From: Planctomycetota bacterium
Lineage (GTDB): Bacteria; Planctomycetota; B15-G4
Assembly: GCA_003644265.1 (NCBI GenBank)
Contig: QNBX01000025.1
Coordinates: forward strand, 1 to 36,936
DNA: 36,936 nucleotides
Reading direction: 5' to 3'
Shown: in pieces, positions 1 to 8,077 of the stretch
Layout of the letters: each line of letters begins with the position of its first letter
Numbering within the stretch: the first letter of the stretch is position 1
Translations under genes and position numbers: made by a program
Notes under the pieces: generated by a model
Told to the model about the DNA's origin: nothing
Databases searched by the model: none
What the model saw: the letters and a program-made list of their open reading frames with translations, nothing else

Positions 1-735
1 ATCTACAGCACCTGGAACGGCGACAACGGCGACGGGCTGGATGTCTACGGCCTAGCCCTCAACGAGCAGCACGCCAAGGTCGCCGGCTCCGCGGGCAAGG
101 TGGGCAAGCTCGACGTGTACACGGTCGGCGCGCGCGGCTGGATGAAGGCCGACGGGCTGGACGCGGAGGCGGAGTTTGCCCACCAATTCGGGCAGCGGGC
201 GCGCGACTCCATCGACGCCAACATGATCACGCTGGCCACGGGCTACACCTGGGCCGAGGCCGACCTCAAGCCGCGCATCGGCATCGACTTCGACTGGGCC
301 TCCGGCGACAGCAACCCCGGCAACTCCAGCTCCAAGACCTTCAACCAGCTCTTCCCGTTGGGTCACAAGTACCTGGGGCGCCTCGACCTCGTGGGCCGGC
401 AGAACATCAAGGCCGTCTCGCCCAACGCGTCGGTGCAGCTGGACGATCGCACCAAGCTGTGGACCGCGTACCACGTCTTCAATCTCGACAAGGAGAAGGA
501 CTCGCTCTACAACGCCGGCGGCGCAGCGACGCTCACCGACGCGACGGGTTCGTCCGGCGACAAGGTCGGCGACGAGTGGGACATCACGGTGGCGCGCAAC
601 GTCGAGGACGAGCTCATCTTCTTCGACCACGTCGAGTTGGGCTTCTCGTACTTCTCGCCCGGCAGCTTCGTCACGAAGCAGACCAGCGGCGGTCACACGA
701 CGATGTTCTACTTCCAGCTCACGGCCAACTTCTGA
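1..735 (+). CDS. Outer-membrane porin, alginate-export-like (3' part only)
   Basis: The reading frame is open from the first base, so the N-terminus lies outside the window. The visible 244 residues show the alternating hydrophobic/polar pattern of a beta-barrel, with repeated short strands rich in Tyr, Trp and Asp (for example near 'ATGYTWAEADLKPRIGIDFD' and 'HVELGFSYFSPGSFV'). The chain ends in 'FYFQLTANF'; a C-terminal Phe is the usual signal for barrel insertion by the BAM complex. The segment with 'GIDFDWASGDSNP' followed by 'FNQLFPLGHKYLG' resembles the alginate-export (AlgE-like) porin family, which forms outer-membrane channels for anionic polysaccharides or other solutes. The barrel call is firm; the substrate is unknown. 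The gene converges on the next gene, with a strong hairpin between them. Confidence 0.75.
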   Translation: MYSTWNGDNGDGLDVYGLALNEQHAKVAGSAGKVGKLDVYTVGARGWMKADGLDAEAEFAHQFGQRARDSIDANMITLATGYTWAEADLKPRIGIDFDWASGDSNPGNSSSKTFNQLFPLGHKYLGRLDLVGRQNIKAVSPNASVQLDDRTKLWTAYHVFNLDKEKDSLYNAGGAATLTDATGSSGDKVGDEWDITVARNVEDELIFFDHVELGFSYFSPGSFVTKQTSGGHTTMFYFQLTANF

Positions 736-805
736 GCTGAGCTGACCCGGCCCACTTCAGCGGCGGGTGGCGATGCAGACATCGACCGCCGCCGCACGGC
801 CGGAC

Positions 806-830
806 GCGGCGCCCAACGATCGGGCGCCGC
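806..830. terminator. Hairpin between convergent genes
   Basis: A perfect 9-bp inverted repeat (GCGGCGCCC / GGGCGCCGC) with a 7-nt loop lies between the porin stop and the stop of the convergent RF-like gene. No clear T-tract follows on either side, so termination is inferred from the stem strength and location. Confidence 0.55.
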
Positions 831-836
831 TCGGTC

Positions 837-1343
837 TCAGCGCCAGGTGGATCGACCCGCCGCGCGCAGCCGCTGGTTCAGGGCTGCCAGCGCGGCGGGC
901 TCCAGTTTGAGCACGCGCACCAGGCGCGAGGTCGAGACCTGCAGGCGGCTCGCCGCCGCGGGCAGCTCATCGTCGACGCTGTCCAGCACATCCAGCGCCT
1001 CGGCCAGCAGCGCGGGCACGTCGTCGTGGCTCGAGCCCACGGCCAGCGTCGCGCCGCCCGTGCGCCGCCGCCACAGCTCCGAGGGCCCGGACGCCGGCTG
1101 CGTGCGATGACCCAGGGCCAGCGCCAGGCGCAGCCGGTACAGGGCCGCGCCGCGGTTGATCACCAGCGAGCGGCGCTCCCCGGCCAGGGCCGACACCCCC
1201 GTGGGCACATGCACCAGCCGCACCTGGGTCTGCACCTTGTTGCGCCGCTGCCCGCCCGGCCCCGTGCCGCGACTGCGCAGCTCCTCCACCTGGGCCAGCA
1301 GGGCCTCTCTCGGCAGGGCGGCGGGGTGGACGTCGGCAGGCAT
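837..1343 (-). CDS. RF-1 domain (GGQ) peptide chain release factor-like protein
   Basis: A 168-residue protein with the class-I release factor catalytic core only. GGQ is at residues 30-32 inside 'RGTGPGGQRRNKV', followed by the basic strand 'VRLVHVPTGVSAL'. Known GGQ proteins enter the ribosomal A site and hydrolyse peptidyl-tRNA. The codon-recognition domain of RF1/RF2 is absent, so a rescue role like ArfB is plausible. Unlike ArfB, it ends with a helical segment ('STSRLVRVLKLEPAALAALN') instead of a long Lys/Arg tail. I recall this arrangement from planctomycete RF-like proteins. The start is the ATG giving 'MPADVHPAALPREALL'; the frame stays open upstream, but there it encodes repeat-derived Pro/Ala sequence. 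Confidence 0.75.
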   Translation of the reverse strand: MPADVHPAALPREALLAQVEELRSRGTGPGGQRRNKVQTQVRLVHVPTGVSALAGERRSLVINRGAALYRLRLALALGHRTQPASGPSELWRRRTGGATLAVGSSHDDVPALLAEALDVLDSVDDELPAAASRLQVSTSRLVRVLKLEPAALAALNQRLRAAGRSTWR

Positions 1344-1352
1344 GGCGAGCTG

Positions 1353-1412
1353 CGGGAGGCGGGTCGGCGGGTCGGCGGGCAGGCGGGCAGGCGGGCAGGC
1401 GGGCAGGCGGGG
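1353..1412. repeat. 8-bp tandem repeat upstream of the RF-like gene
   Basis: About seven head-to-tail copies of an octamer: one degenerate unit, two copies of CGGGTCGG, four copies of CGGGCAGG and a partial unit. It begins about 10 bp upstream (minus strand) of the RF-like start codon. The array could change length by slippage and alter the leader of that gene. The rest of 1344-1642 holds no gene that I can support. Confidence 0.8.
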
Positions 1413-1642
1413 AGCTGCGGGTGGCGGCGAGGGGTCAGGAACGAGGGGCAAGGGACGACAGGCAGCGGCCCATGGCACGCGGGCGCGACCCCGTACGCCC
1501 CCCCGTTGGGATCGGTGCAATACAGGCGGCGTACAGATTCATTATCATGCCTTGCTTGGCCGCCGGTCTGTCCGGAGCCGATCCTGGGCCCCCACGGGGC
1601 CTCCTTCACCCCTTTCATGCATCGAGAACCGGAGCCCGACCT

Positions 1643-1873
1643 ATGACCCGCCTCTTCAAGACCCTCGCCGTCGCCAGCCTCGCCGTCATGCTCGTCACCG
1701 TCGCCTGCGCCACGGACGACGTGTCCGCGTCCGCCGAGGGCGAAGGCACGCTCAGCACCGAGGCCGAGCTGACCTGCTGCCAGGAGTCCGCCATGGCCGG
1801 CGAGACCGAGTGCTGCGGTGAGAGCATCGAGGGCCAGTACTGCCCCGTCACCGGCACGAAGCTCGAGGACTGA
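1643..1873 (+). CDS. Small Cys-rich lipoprotein
   Basis: A 76-residue protein. It has a basic N-terminus (MTRLFK), a hydrophobic stretch and a lipobox-like 'VTVAC', so Cys22 is the likely lipidation site. An acidic Ser/Glu/Ala linker follows. The mature C-terminal half has five cysteines: a CC pair, a second CC pair 12 residues later (ECCGE), and a single Cys in 'YCPVTG'. CPVTG is reminiscent of CPxxG motifs in YHS-type and heavy-metal-associated small domains, so metal binding or disulfide bonding is possible but unproven. A strong hairpin follows the stop codon. Function unknown. Confidence 0.65.
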   Translation: MTRLFKTLAVASLAVMLVTVACATDDVSASAEGEGTLSTEAELTCCQESAMAGETECCGESIEGQYCPVTGTKLED

Positions 1874-1930
1874 TCGTCCTCTGGCGAGCGCCCGCAGCGC
1901 GGACGCCCGCCGATCGATCTGCAGTGCCAT

Positions 1931-1968
1931 CGGGGCGCGCGGTCTCCTTCGTGGGGCCGCGCGCCCCG
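1931..1968 (+). terminator. Hairpin terminator after the lipoprotein gene
   Basis: A perfect 12-bp stem (CGGGGCGCGCGG / CCGCGCGCCCCG) with a 14-nt loop, about 60 bp past the lipoprotein stop and before the next gene. No U-tract follows. Confidence 0.55.
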
Positions 1969-2050
1969 TGCATTCGCTGCTGCCCCACGCCGCGCGCCAG
2001 CGCGACAGGCGAGCACAGCGCGACGCGCCGTACCCGGCCCGGAACACCCC

Positions 2051-2689
2051 ATGACCGACACGCCCACCCTGCTCGTGCGTCACGGTGAGGTCGACGCCGC
2101 GCACAAGGGCACCTTCTACGGCGGCGCCGAGGTCCCGCTCTCAGCCGAGGGCGCCCGCGCCAGCCTGATCCTGGCCGAGCAGCTCGCCGCGCGCCGGCCC
2201 GCGCCGCAGGTGGTGGTCAGCAGCCCGCTCTCCCGCGCCCGCGCCGTGGGCGAGCCCCTGGCCCTCGCCCTGGGTCTCGAACTCTGGATCGAGCCCGGGC
2301 TGATCGAGCTCGACCGGGGCCGCTGGACGCACCTGCACCACGATCAGGTGGAGGCCGCAGAGCCCGGCGCCATCGCCCGCTACCTGGCCGACCCCGACGC
2401 GGGCGCGGCCCCCGGCGGCGAGACCGAGAGCGTCTTCTGCGCGCGCGTCTGGACCGCGCTCGACGCCGTGATCGCGCGCGCGGCCGGGCGCCCCACCGTG
2501 ATCGTGAGCCACGGGCATGTGATCCGCGCGACCCTGCGCCGTCTCAGAGCCTGGGACGCCGTGCGCTCGCTGCAGGAGTTCGTGCCCTACCACGCCGTGG
2601 TGCAGACCACCCTGCGCCCCGACGGCAGCGGCCAGCTGCACGGGCAGCCCGAGTCGATCCTGCCCGAGGCCCTGCGCCGGGCCCGCTGA
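2051..2689 (+). CDS. Histidine phosphatase family protein (phosphoglycerate-mutase-like)
   Basis: A 212-residue protein close to the usual length of the branch 1 histidine phosphatase superfamily. The N-terminal 'LLVRHGEVD' carries the catalytic phospho-accepting His and the adjacent Arg. 'SSPLSRARAVGEPLA' is the second conserved Arg region. 'GGETESVFCARVW' matches the family's GES(x)xxF region, and 'VIVSHGHVIRA' supplies the second catalytic His. The family includes cofactor-dependent phosphoglycerate mutase, alpha-ribazole phosphatase (CobC) and nonspecific phosphatases; the sequence does not decide among them. No cobalamin gene is nearby. A short GC hairpin overlaps the stop codon. Confidence 0.85.
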   Translation: MTDTPTLLVRHGEVDAAHKGTFYGGAEVPLSAEGARASLILAEQLAARRPAPQVVVSSPLSRARAVGEPLALALGLELWIEPGLIELDRGRWTHLHHDQVEAAEPGAIARYLADPDAGAAPGGETESVFCARVWTALDAVIARAAGRPTVIVSHGHVIRATLRRLRAWDAVRSLQEFVPYHAVVQTTLRPDGSGQLHGQPESILPEALRRAR

Positions 2690-2710
2690 GGCCCCACCCG
2701 CAGCCTCAGC
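2685..2710 (+). terminator. Weak hairpin at the phosphatase stop codon
   Basis: An 8-bp inverted repeat (GCTGAGGC / GCCTCAGC) with a 10-nt loop spans the stop codon. It may attenuate read-through into the fusion gene. There is no U-tract. Confidence 0.3.
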
Positions 2711-2719
2711 CGGTCCGAG

Positions 2720-2725
2720 TATGCT
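2720..2725 (+). promoter_or_regulatory. Candidate -10 box for the fusion gene
   Basis: TATGCT preceded by GAG, 24 nt before the ATG at 2750. It matches the TAnnnT pattern seen before several other genes in this window. No convincing -35 box is visible. Confidence 0.35.
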
Positions 2726-2749
2726 GGTCCCTCGCCGCCACCGGACGCC

Positions 2750-4867
2750 ATGAGCACCACCGCAGGAGCGCCAGACCTCTGCACCCGCCAACAGGTCGAG
2801 CAGCTCGAGCTCGAGCTGCTGCGGCCCGGCGCCGCGTTGTCCAGCGTCTCCTGGGCGCGGCCCCAGACCGAGGCGCCCGACGCCTTCCGCATCTGCTTCG
2901 TGCGCGACCGCGACCGCGTGCTGCACTGCGGCGCCTTCCGGCGGCTCAAGCACAAGACGCAGGTGTTCGTCGCCAACCGGGACGACTTCTACCGCACGCG
3001 CCTGACCCACACGCTCGAGGTCGCGCAGCTCGCTCGCTACGCCGCCCGGGCGCTGCGCCTCAACGAGGCCCTGGTGGAGGTGCTGGCGCTGGTGCACGAC
3101 ATCGGGCACCCGCCCTTTGGCCACGAGGGCGAGCGCATCCTGGACGAGATCACGGGGGTCCCCTTCGATCACAACCGTCAGGCCCTGCACATCGTGGACG
3201 TGCTGGAGTCGCCCTACCCCGACCGGCGCGGCCTCAACCTGACCCAGCTCGTGCGGCGCATGATCCTCAAGCACGGCGGTGACGCCGGCTGGGGCGCGCC
3301 CCCTACCGAGGGCCACGTGCTGGAGGCGCAGCTCAGCGACATCTCCGACTCGCTGGCCTATCAGCACCACGACCTGGAGGACGGCCTGCGCGCCGGCGTG
3401 CTGCACGAGGCCGAGCTGGCCGAGCTGTCGATCTGGAGTCAGGCCATGGACGAGGCGGGCGACGTGCCCGACGGCGCGTGCGGGCGCAAGGCGCGCCTGA
3501 ACCGCATGCTCAAGGCCAGCCTCGCTGACCTGCTGGAGCACAGCGCCGCGCAGCTGGCATCGCTGCCCGTGCGCGGTCTCGACGCGGAACAGATCGCGGC
3601 CGGCGGCCAGCGCCTGGTGGGCTTCTCACCGGCGCGCAGCAGCCAGCACGCCGAGCTCATGCGCTTTCTCTACGAGCGCTTCTACCGCAGCCCCCAGGTG
3701 CTGAGCAGCCGCGCCGTGGCGCAGGACGCCCTCGGCACCATCGTGGAGCATTATCGCACCCAGCCCGACGCGCTCCCGGAGGCCTACCGTCAGCGCCTGG
3801 ACGAGCACGGCCTGGAGCGCACGGTGTGTGACTACGCGGCCGGCATGACCGACCGCTTCGCGCTGGAGGAGTGGCAGCGGCTGAGCCCGGGCGGGGGCCA
3901 CGGGAGCGGGGTCGATCGCGGCAGAAGCAGTCGCAGTAGCGGCAGCGGCGGCAGCGGCAGCGGCAGCGGCGGCGGCAGCGGCGGCAGAAGCAGCAGCAGT
4001 GGCAGCAGTGGCACCAGCCTCGGCCCCGGGGCTGAGGCTGAGGCCATGGCCGCCGCCGTCACGCGGCTGGGCCAGCGCATTGGACACCGCTTCGCCGACC
4101 GCTCGCTGGCCGCCATGGCGCTGACCCACTCGTCGGCGCGCAGCACTTCGCGGCCGCCCAACGAGCGGCTGGAGTTCCTGGGGGACGCGGTGCTCGGCAT
4201 GGTCGTCGCGCAGCGCTGCTACGAGCAGTTCCCCGAGCAGCCGGAGGGCGAGCTCTCACGCATCAAGGCCACCACCGTCAACCGCCACGCGCTGGCGGAC
4301 GTGGCCGACGCCTGGAGCCTGCGCCCCATGCTGCGGGTGGGCGCCGGCTTCAAGCAGGCCTCGGACGTGCCGGTCTCGATCGTGGCCGACGCCGTCGAGG
4401 CGGTGCTGGGCGCCGTGCTGCTGGACGGCGGCTTCGCGGCGGCCGAACCCTTGATCGTGGCCACCTTCGGCCCACGCATCGAGCGCGCCGCCGAAGGGCG
4501 GCGCTCGCGCAACGCCAAGTCCGACCTGCAGACGTTCACCCAGGGCCGCCTGAGCCTCACGCCCAACTACCGCCTGCTCTCGGAGACCGGCCCCGACCAC
4601 GCCAAGGAGTTCCGCGTGGCCGCCGTGGTGGGCGAGCGCGAGGTGGCCGTGGCCGCCGGACGCAACAAGCGTCAGGCCGAGCAGCGCGCGGCTCAGCAGG
4701 CCCTGCGCACCCTGCGCGAGGAGGCCGGCGAGACACCGGACGTCCCGCACGCCGAGCCAGACTCCCCGAGCGACCCACCCGAGCCCGGTGGAGACACGCC
4801 CACGTCCCGTCGCCGCACGACCAAGCCCCGGCGCGACACGCCCGATACCGGAGCGCAGTCAGCGTGA
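2750..4867 (+). CDS. Fusion: HD-domain dNTP triphosphohydrolase + ribonuclease III
   Basis: A single 705-residue open frame with two enzymes. Residues about 1-378 are a dGTPase-like HD phosphohydrolase: 'RDRDRVLHCGAFRRLKHKTQ', 'RTRLTHTLEV' and 'HDIGHPPFGHEGE' supply the metal-binding H...HD motif. About 50 residues of Gly/Ser-rich linker follow (about 380-430). Residues about 433-705 are RNase III: 'NERLEFLGDAVLG' is the family signature, and 'VADAVEAVLGAVLLDGG' carries the downstream acidic catalytic pair. A dsRNA-binding domain (about 590-660) and a basic tail follow. Both halves look catalytically intact. The first normally hydrolyses dNTPs to nucleosides plus triphosphate; the second cuts double-stranded RNA. 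An in-frame ATG at 4046 could yield a separate RNase III. The GTG start of mfd overlaps the stop. Bacterial RNase III normally stands alone. Confidence 0.85.
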   Translation: MSTTAGAPDLCTRQQVEQLELELLRPGAALSSVSWARPQTEAPDAFRICFVRDRDRVLHCGAFRRLKHKTQVFVANRDDFYRTRLTHTLEVAQLARYAARALRLNEALVEVLALVHDIGHPPFGHEGERILDEITGVPFDHNRQALHIVDVLESPYPDRRGLNLTQLVRRMILKHGGDAGWGAPPTEGHVLEAQLSDISDSLAYQHHDLEDGLRAGVLHEAELAELSIWSQAMDEAGDVPDGACGRKARLNRMLKASLADLLEHSAAQLASLPVRGLDAEQIAAGGQRLVGFSPARSSQHAELMRFLYERFYRSPQVLSSRAVAQDALGTIVEHYRTQPDALPEAYRQRLDEHGLERTVCDYAAGMTDRFALEEWQRLSPGGGHGSGVDRGRSSRSSGSGGSGSGSGGGSGGRSSSSGSSGTSLGPGAEAEAMAAAVTRLGQRIGHRFADRSLAAMALTHSSARSTSRPPNERLEFLGDAVLGMVVAQRCYEQFPEQPEGELSRIKATTVNRHALADVADAWSLRPMLRVGAGFKQASDVPVSIVADAVEAVLGAVLLDGGFAAAEPLIVATFGPRIERAAEGRRSRNAKSDLQTFTQGRLSLTPNYRLLSETGPDHAKEFRVAAVVGEREVAVAAGRNKRQAEQRAAQQALRTLREEAGETPDVPHAEPDSPSDPPEPGGDTPTSRRRTTKPRRDTPDTGAQSA
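3885..4020. repeat. Low-complexity AGC/GGC repeat encoding the Ser/Gly linker
   Basis: A degenerate run of GGC and AGC/AGT triplets inside the fusion gene. It encodes almost only Gly and Ser, with a few Arg. It marks the domain junction and is prone to slippage; only changes in multiples of three would keep the frame. Confidence 0.7.
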
Positions 4868-7800
4868 GCGCAGGGGCGCCGGCCTGTCGCTCGCTGCTCG
4901 ACGCCCTGGCCCGCAGCGGGCCGGTGGCGCAGCTGAGCGCGTGCGTCGCCGGCGGCGGCCGGGTCGAGCTGGGCGGCGCGGCCCGGGCCGGCGCCGCGGC
5001 GGTGGCCGGGCTCGCCGCGCACCCAACGCAGCGCACGGTGGTGGTGGCCGCCAGCGCCGAGAGCGCCGAGAGCGCCGCCCTCGACCTGGGCTTCTTGTTC
5101 CCGGACCTGGCCGTGGCGCTGCTGCCCGCCGCCGAGTCCGAGCTCGACGACGGCCCCACCGCGCGCGCCCTGCGCTCCGAGCGCCTGGTGGCCCTGGGCA
5201 GCCTGGGCGAGCCCGGCCCCGGCCTGCTGGTGGTGAGCGCCCCCGTGTTCCTGGAGGACTTGCCCGCCACCGACGGCCCGGTGGCGCTGATCGAGCGCGG
5301 CGGCCGGCTGCAGCGCGAACTGCTGCTGCGGCAGCTCTCCGACCAGGGCTTCTCCAAGGTGGCCATGGTGGCCGCCCCGGGCGAGGTCTCGGTGCGCGGC
5401 GACATCCTCGACATCTACCCCTGGGCCGCCACCCACCCCGTACGCGTCGAGCTGTTCGACGACGACGTCGAGGACCTGCGCCGCTTCGAGGTCGACACCC
5501 AGCGCTCGGTCGAGACGCTCGACTCCATCAGCCTGCGCCTGGGCTCGGGGCAGGGCCAGCAGCGCTCGTTCACGGAGCTGCTGCTGGACGACACCGCGCT
5601 GATCGTGCTCGACCCGCCGGGCGTGCGCGACCGCCTGGTGGAGGTGGCCTTCGAGGCCGGCAGCGCACCGCGGGAGATCGACGCCGTGCTGGCCGCCATC
5701 GCGCGACAGCCCGGCGGCGAGGTCTTCCCGCTGGACGTGGGCGAACCCGCGCGCGACCTCTCGCTGCACGCCGTCAGCCGCGACGCGCGCCCGCTGGCGG
5801 AGGTTCTGCGCGCCTGGCTCGACGCCGGCCGCGAGGTCACGCTGCTGTGCGACGGCGTCGGCGAGCGCGACCGCCTGGCCCACGCGCTGAGCGCAGACGG
5901 CCTGCCCGAGCACCCCGCCCTGAAGCTGGCCGTGGGCCGCGTCACCGCCGGCTTCAGCCTGCCCGCGACAGGCCCGCTGCTGGTGCACCATCACGAGCTC
6001 ATCGGCCGCCGCGCCGTGCGCCGCAGCCGCCCCACGCGGGTGGTGGCCAGCCGCGCCCTCGACTCCGTGGCCGAGCTGGCCGCGGGCGACTACGTGGTGC
6101 ACCTGCTGCACGGCGTGGGCCGCTACCAGGGCATGCAGCGCCTGCAGCGCGAGCAGGGCGAAGAAGACTTCCTGGTGCTGGAGTTCGCTGAGGGCACCAC
6201 CATGTACGTGCCCGCCAGCCGCATCGACCTGGTGGAGCGCTTCATCGGCGGCGACGCCGTGTCGCCCAAGCTGGATCGCCTGGGCGGCCGCACCTGGCGC
6301 CGCAAGAAGGAGAAGGTGGCCCAGGCCTGCCGCGACCTGGCCAGCGAGCTGCTGGAGCTACAGGCCCAGCGCGCCAGCAACAAGGGCTTCAGCCACCCGC
6401 CGGGCGACACCGCCGAGGCCGACTTCGAGGCCACCTTTGCGTACGAGGACACGCCCGACCAGCGCAAGGCCTGGGACGACGTGCGCCACGACATGGAGTC
6501 GCCGCGCGTCACCGACCGCCTGGTGGTGGGCGACGTGGGCTTCGGCAAGACCGAGGTGGCCGTGCGCGCCGCCTACAAGACGGTGCTGGCCGGGCGCCAG
6601 TGCGCCGTGCTGGTGCCCACCACCATCCTGGCCGAGCAGCACCACGAGACCTTCCGGCACCGCATGGCCGAGGAGCCCGTGCGCGTGGAGGCGCTCTCGC
6701 GCCTGAGCAGCGCGGCCGACGTCAAGTCCGTGCTGGCGGGCATCACCAGCGGCGCGGTCGACATCGTGATCGGCACGCACAAGCTGCTCTCCAAGAAGGT
6801 GCGCTTCGCCAACCTGGGCCTGGTGATCGTGGACGAGGAGCAGCGCTTCGGCGTGGTGCACAAGGAGCGCCTCAAGCAGCTGCGCGCCGAGGTCGACGTG
6901 GTCACGCTCTCGGCCACGCCCATCCCGCGCACGCTGCACATGGCCATGAGCGGCCTGCGCCAGATCTCGACCATCCACACGCCGCCGCCGGGGCGCCTGC
7001 CGGTGCTCACCAAGGTCACCTACGACAGCGATGACATGCTGGGCAAGGCGCTCAAGCACGAGCTCAACCGCGGCGGCCAGGTGTTCGTGCTGCACAACCG
7101 CGTGCAGTCCATCGACACCATGCTGACGCGCGTCAACGCGCTGGTGCCCCACGCGCGCGCGGCCATCGCCCACGGACAGATGTCCGCGCGCGAGCTGCAG
7201 CGCGTGGTGGACGAGTTCGCGTCGGGCGAGATCGACGTGCTGGTCTGCACCACCATCATCGAGTCGGGCATCGACATCCCACGCGCCAACACCATCGTGG
7301 TCACCGACGCCCAGCGCTTCGGCCTGGCCGACATGCACCAGCTGCGCGGGCGCGTGGGCCGCGAGAACCGCCAGGCCTACGCCTTCTTCCTGGTGCCCAA
7401 GGAGAAGCTGCCCGAGGGGGCCAACCGGCGGCTCAAGGCCATCGAGGAGTTCAGCTCGCTCGACTCCGGCCTGCCCATCGCCCTGCGCGACCTGGAGCTG
7501 CGCGGCGCGGGCAACCTGCTGGGCGCCGAGCAGTCGGGGCACATCCTGGCCGTGGGTTACGACACCTACTGCCGCCTGCTGCGCGCCGCCGTGTCCGCGG
7601 CCCGCGGCCGCACGGTGGAGGACGAGCCCGGCGAGATCGAGGTCGAGCTGGCGCTGACGGCCTTCCTGCCCGCGGAGTACGTGCCCGACGAGAGCCAGCG
7701 CATGGCCCTGCTGCGCCGGCTGGCGGGAGCCGGCAAGCGCAAGCTGCAGGCCCTGCGGCTCGAGCTGGTGGACCGCTTCGGCGAGCTGCCCGTCCCCGCC

Positions 7801-8070
7801 GCCGAGCTGCTGCAGCTGTTCGAGCTGCGGCGCCTGCTGCGCCTGGCGGGCGTGAGCTCGCTGCTGGCCGACGGCATGGGCGCCGCGCTGATCAACATCT
7901 CCGACGAGCAGGCCTTCACGCAGCGCCACCCCTTCCGGCCCGACGAGTTCTTCCTGCTCTCGCCCGATCGCATCCGCGTGCCGTGGCCCCGCTCGATCAG
8001 CTCGCCCTCGCAGCGCTTGGATTGGCTGGTCGAGCGCTTCGGCGCCGCCCGCGCCGCCGCGCCCAGCTGA
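4864..8070 (+). CDS. mfd: Transcription-repair coupling factor Mfd
   Basis: A 1068-residue protein, near the family's usual length. It removes RNA polymerase stalled at DNA lesions and recruits UvrA. The N-terminal part resembles UvrB ('VSVRGDILDIYPW'). The RNA-polymerase-interacting domain follows ('LAAGDYVVHLLHGVGRYQGM', 'EFAEGTTMYVPASRIDLV'). The RecG-like motor has Walker A 'GDVGFGKTEVA' (about residue 556), DEEQ box 'VIVDEEQRFGV', and motifs 'TLSATPIPRTLHMAMSG', 'TTIIESGIDIP' and 'QLRGRVGRENRQAYAF'. A C-terminal TRCF domain ends the protein. The GTG start overlaps the TGA of the RNase III fusion (GTGA), so the two are translationally coupled. This positional link between dsRNA cleavage, nucleotide-pool hydrolysis and transcription-coupled repair is notable. 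Confidence 0.97.
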   Translation: MSAGAPACRSLLDALARSGPVAQLSACVAGGGRVELGGAARAGAAAVAGLAAHPTQRTVVVAASAESAESAALDLGFLFPDLAVALLPAAESELDDGPTARALRSERLVALGSLGEPGPGLLVVSAPVFLEDLPATDGPVALIERGGRLQRELLLRQLSDQGFSKVAMVAAPGEVSVRGDILDIYPWAATHPVRVELFDDDVEDLRRFEVDTQRSVETLDSISLRLGSGQGQQRSFTELLLDDTALIVLDPPGVRDRLVEVAFEAGSAPREIDAVLAAIARQPGGEVFPLDVGEPARDLSLHAVSRDARPLAEVLRAWLDAGREVTLLCDGVGERDRLAHALSADGLPEHPALKLAVGRVTAGFSLPATGPLLVHHHELIGRRAVRRSRPTRVVASRALDSVAELAAGDYVVHLLHGVGRYQGMQRLQREQGEEDFLVLEFAEGTTMYVPASRIDLVERFIGGDAVSPKLDRLGGRTWRRKKEKVAQACRDLASELLELQAQRASNKGFSHPPGDTAEADFEATFAYEDTPDQRKAWDDVRHDMESPRVTDRLVVGDVGFGKTEVAVRAAYKTVLAGRQCAVLVPTTILAEQHHETFRHRMAEEPVRVEALSRLSSAADVKSVLAGITSGAVDIVIGTHKLLSKKVRFANLGLVIVDEEQRFGVVHKERLKQLRAEVDVVTLSATPIPRTLHMAMSGLRQISTIHTPPPGRLPVLTKVTYDSDDMLGKALKHELNRGGQVFVLHNRVQSIDTMLTRVNALVPHARAAIAHGQMSARELQRVVDEFASGEIDVLVCTTIIESGIDIPRANTIVVTDAQRFGLADMHQLRGRVGRENRQAYAFFLVPKEKLPEGANRRLKAIEEFSSLDSGLPIALRDLELRGAGNLLGAEQSGHILAVGYDTYCRLLRAAVSAARGRTVEDEPGEIEVELALTAFLPAEYVPDESQRMALLRRLAGAGKRKLQALRLELVDRFGELPVPAAELLQLFELRRLLRLAGVSSLLADGMGAALINISDEQAFTQRHPFRPDEFFLLSPDRIRVPWPRSISSPSQRLDWLVERFGAARAAAPS

Positions 8071-8077
8071 GCGCGAG

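Noticed and set aside
1353..1412. CRISPR array
   Set aside because: The units are 8 bp and contiguous with no spacers, and no cas gene is present.
1344..1520. N-terminal extension of the RF-like protein through the octamer array
   Set aside because: The added residues are Pro/Ala/Arg repeats produced by the array and are not part of RF-1 domain proteins.
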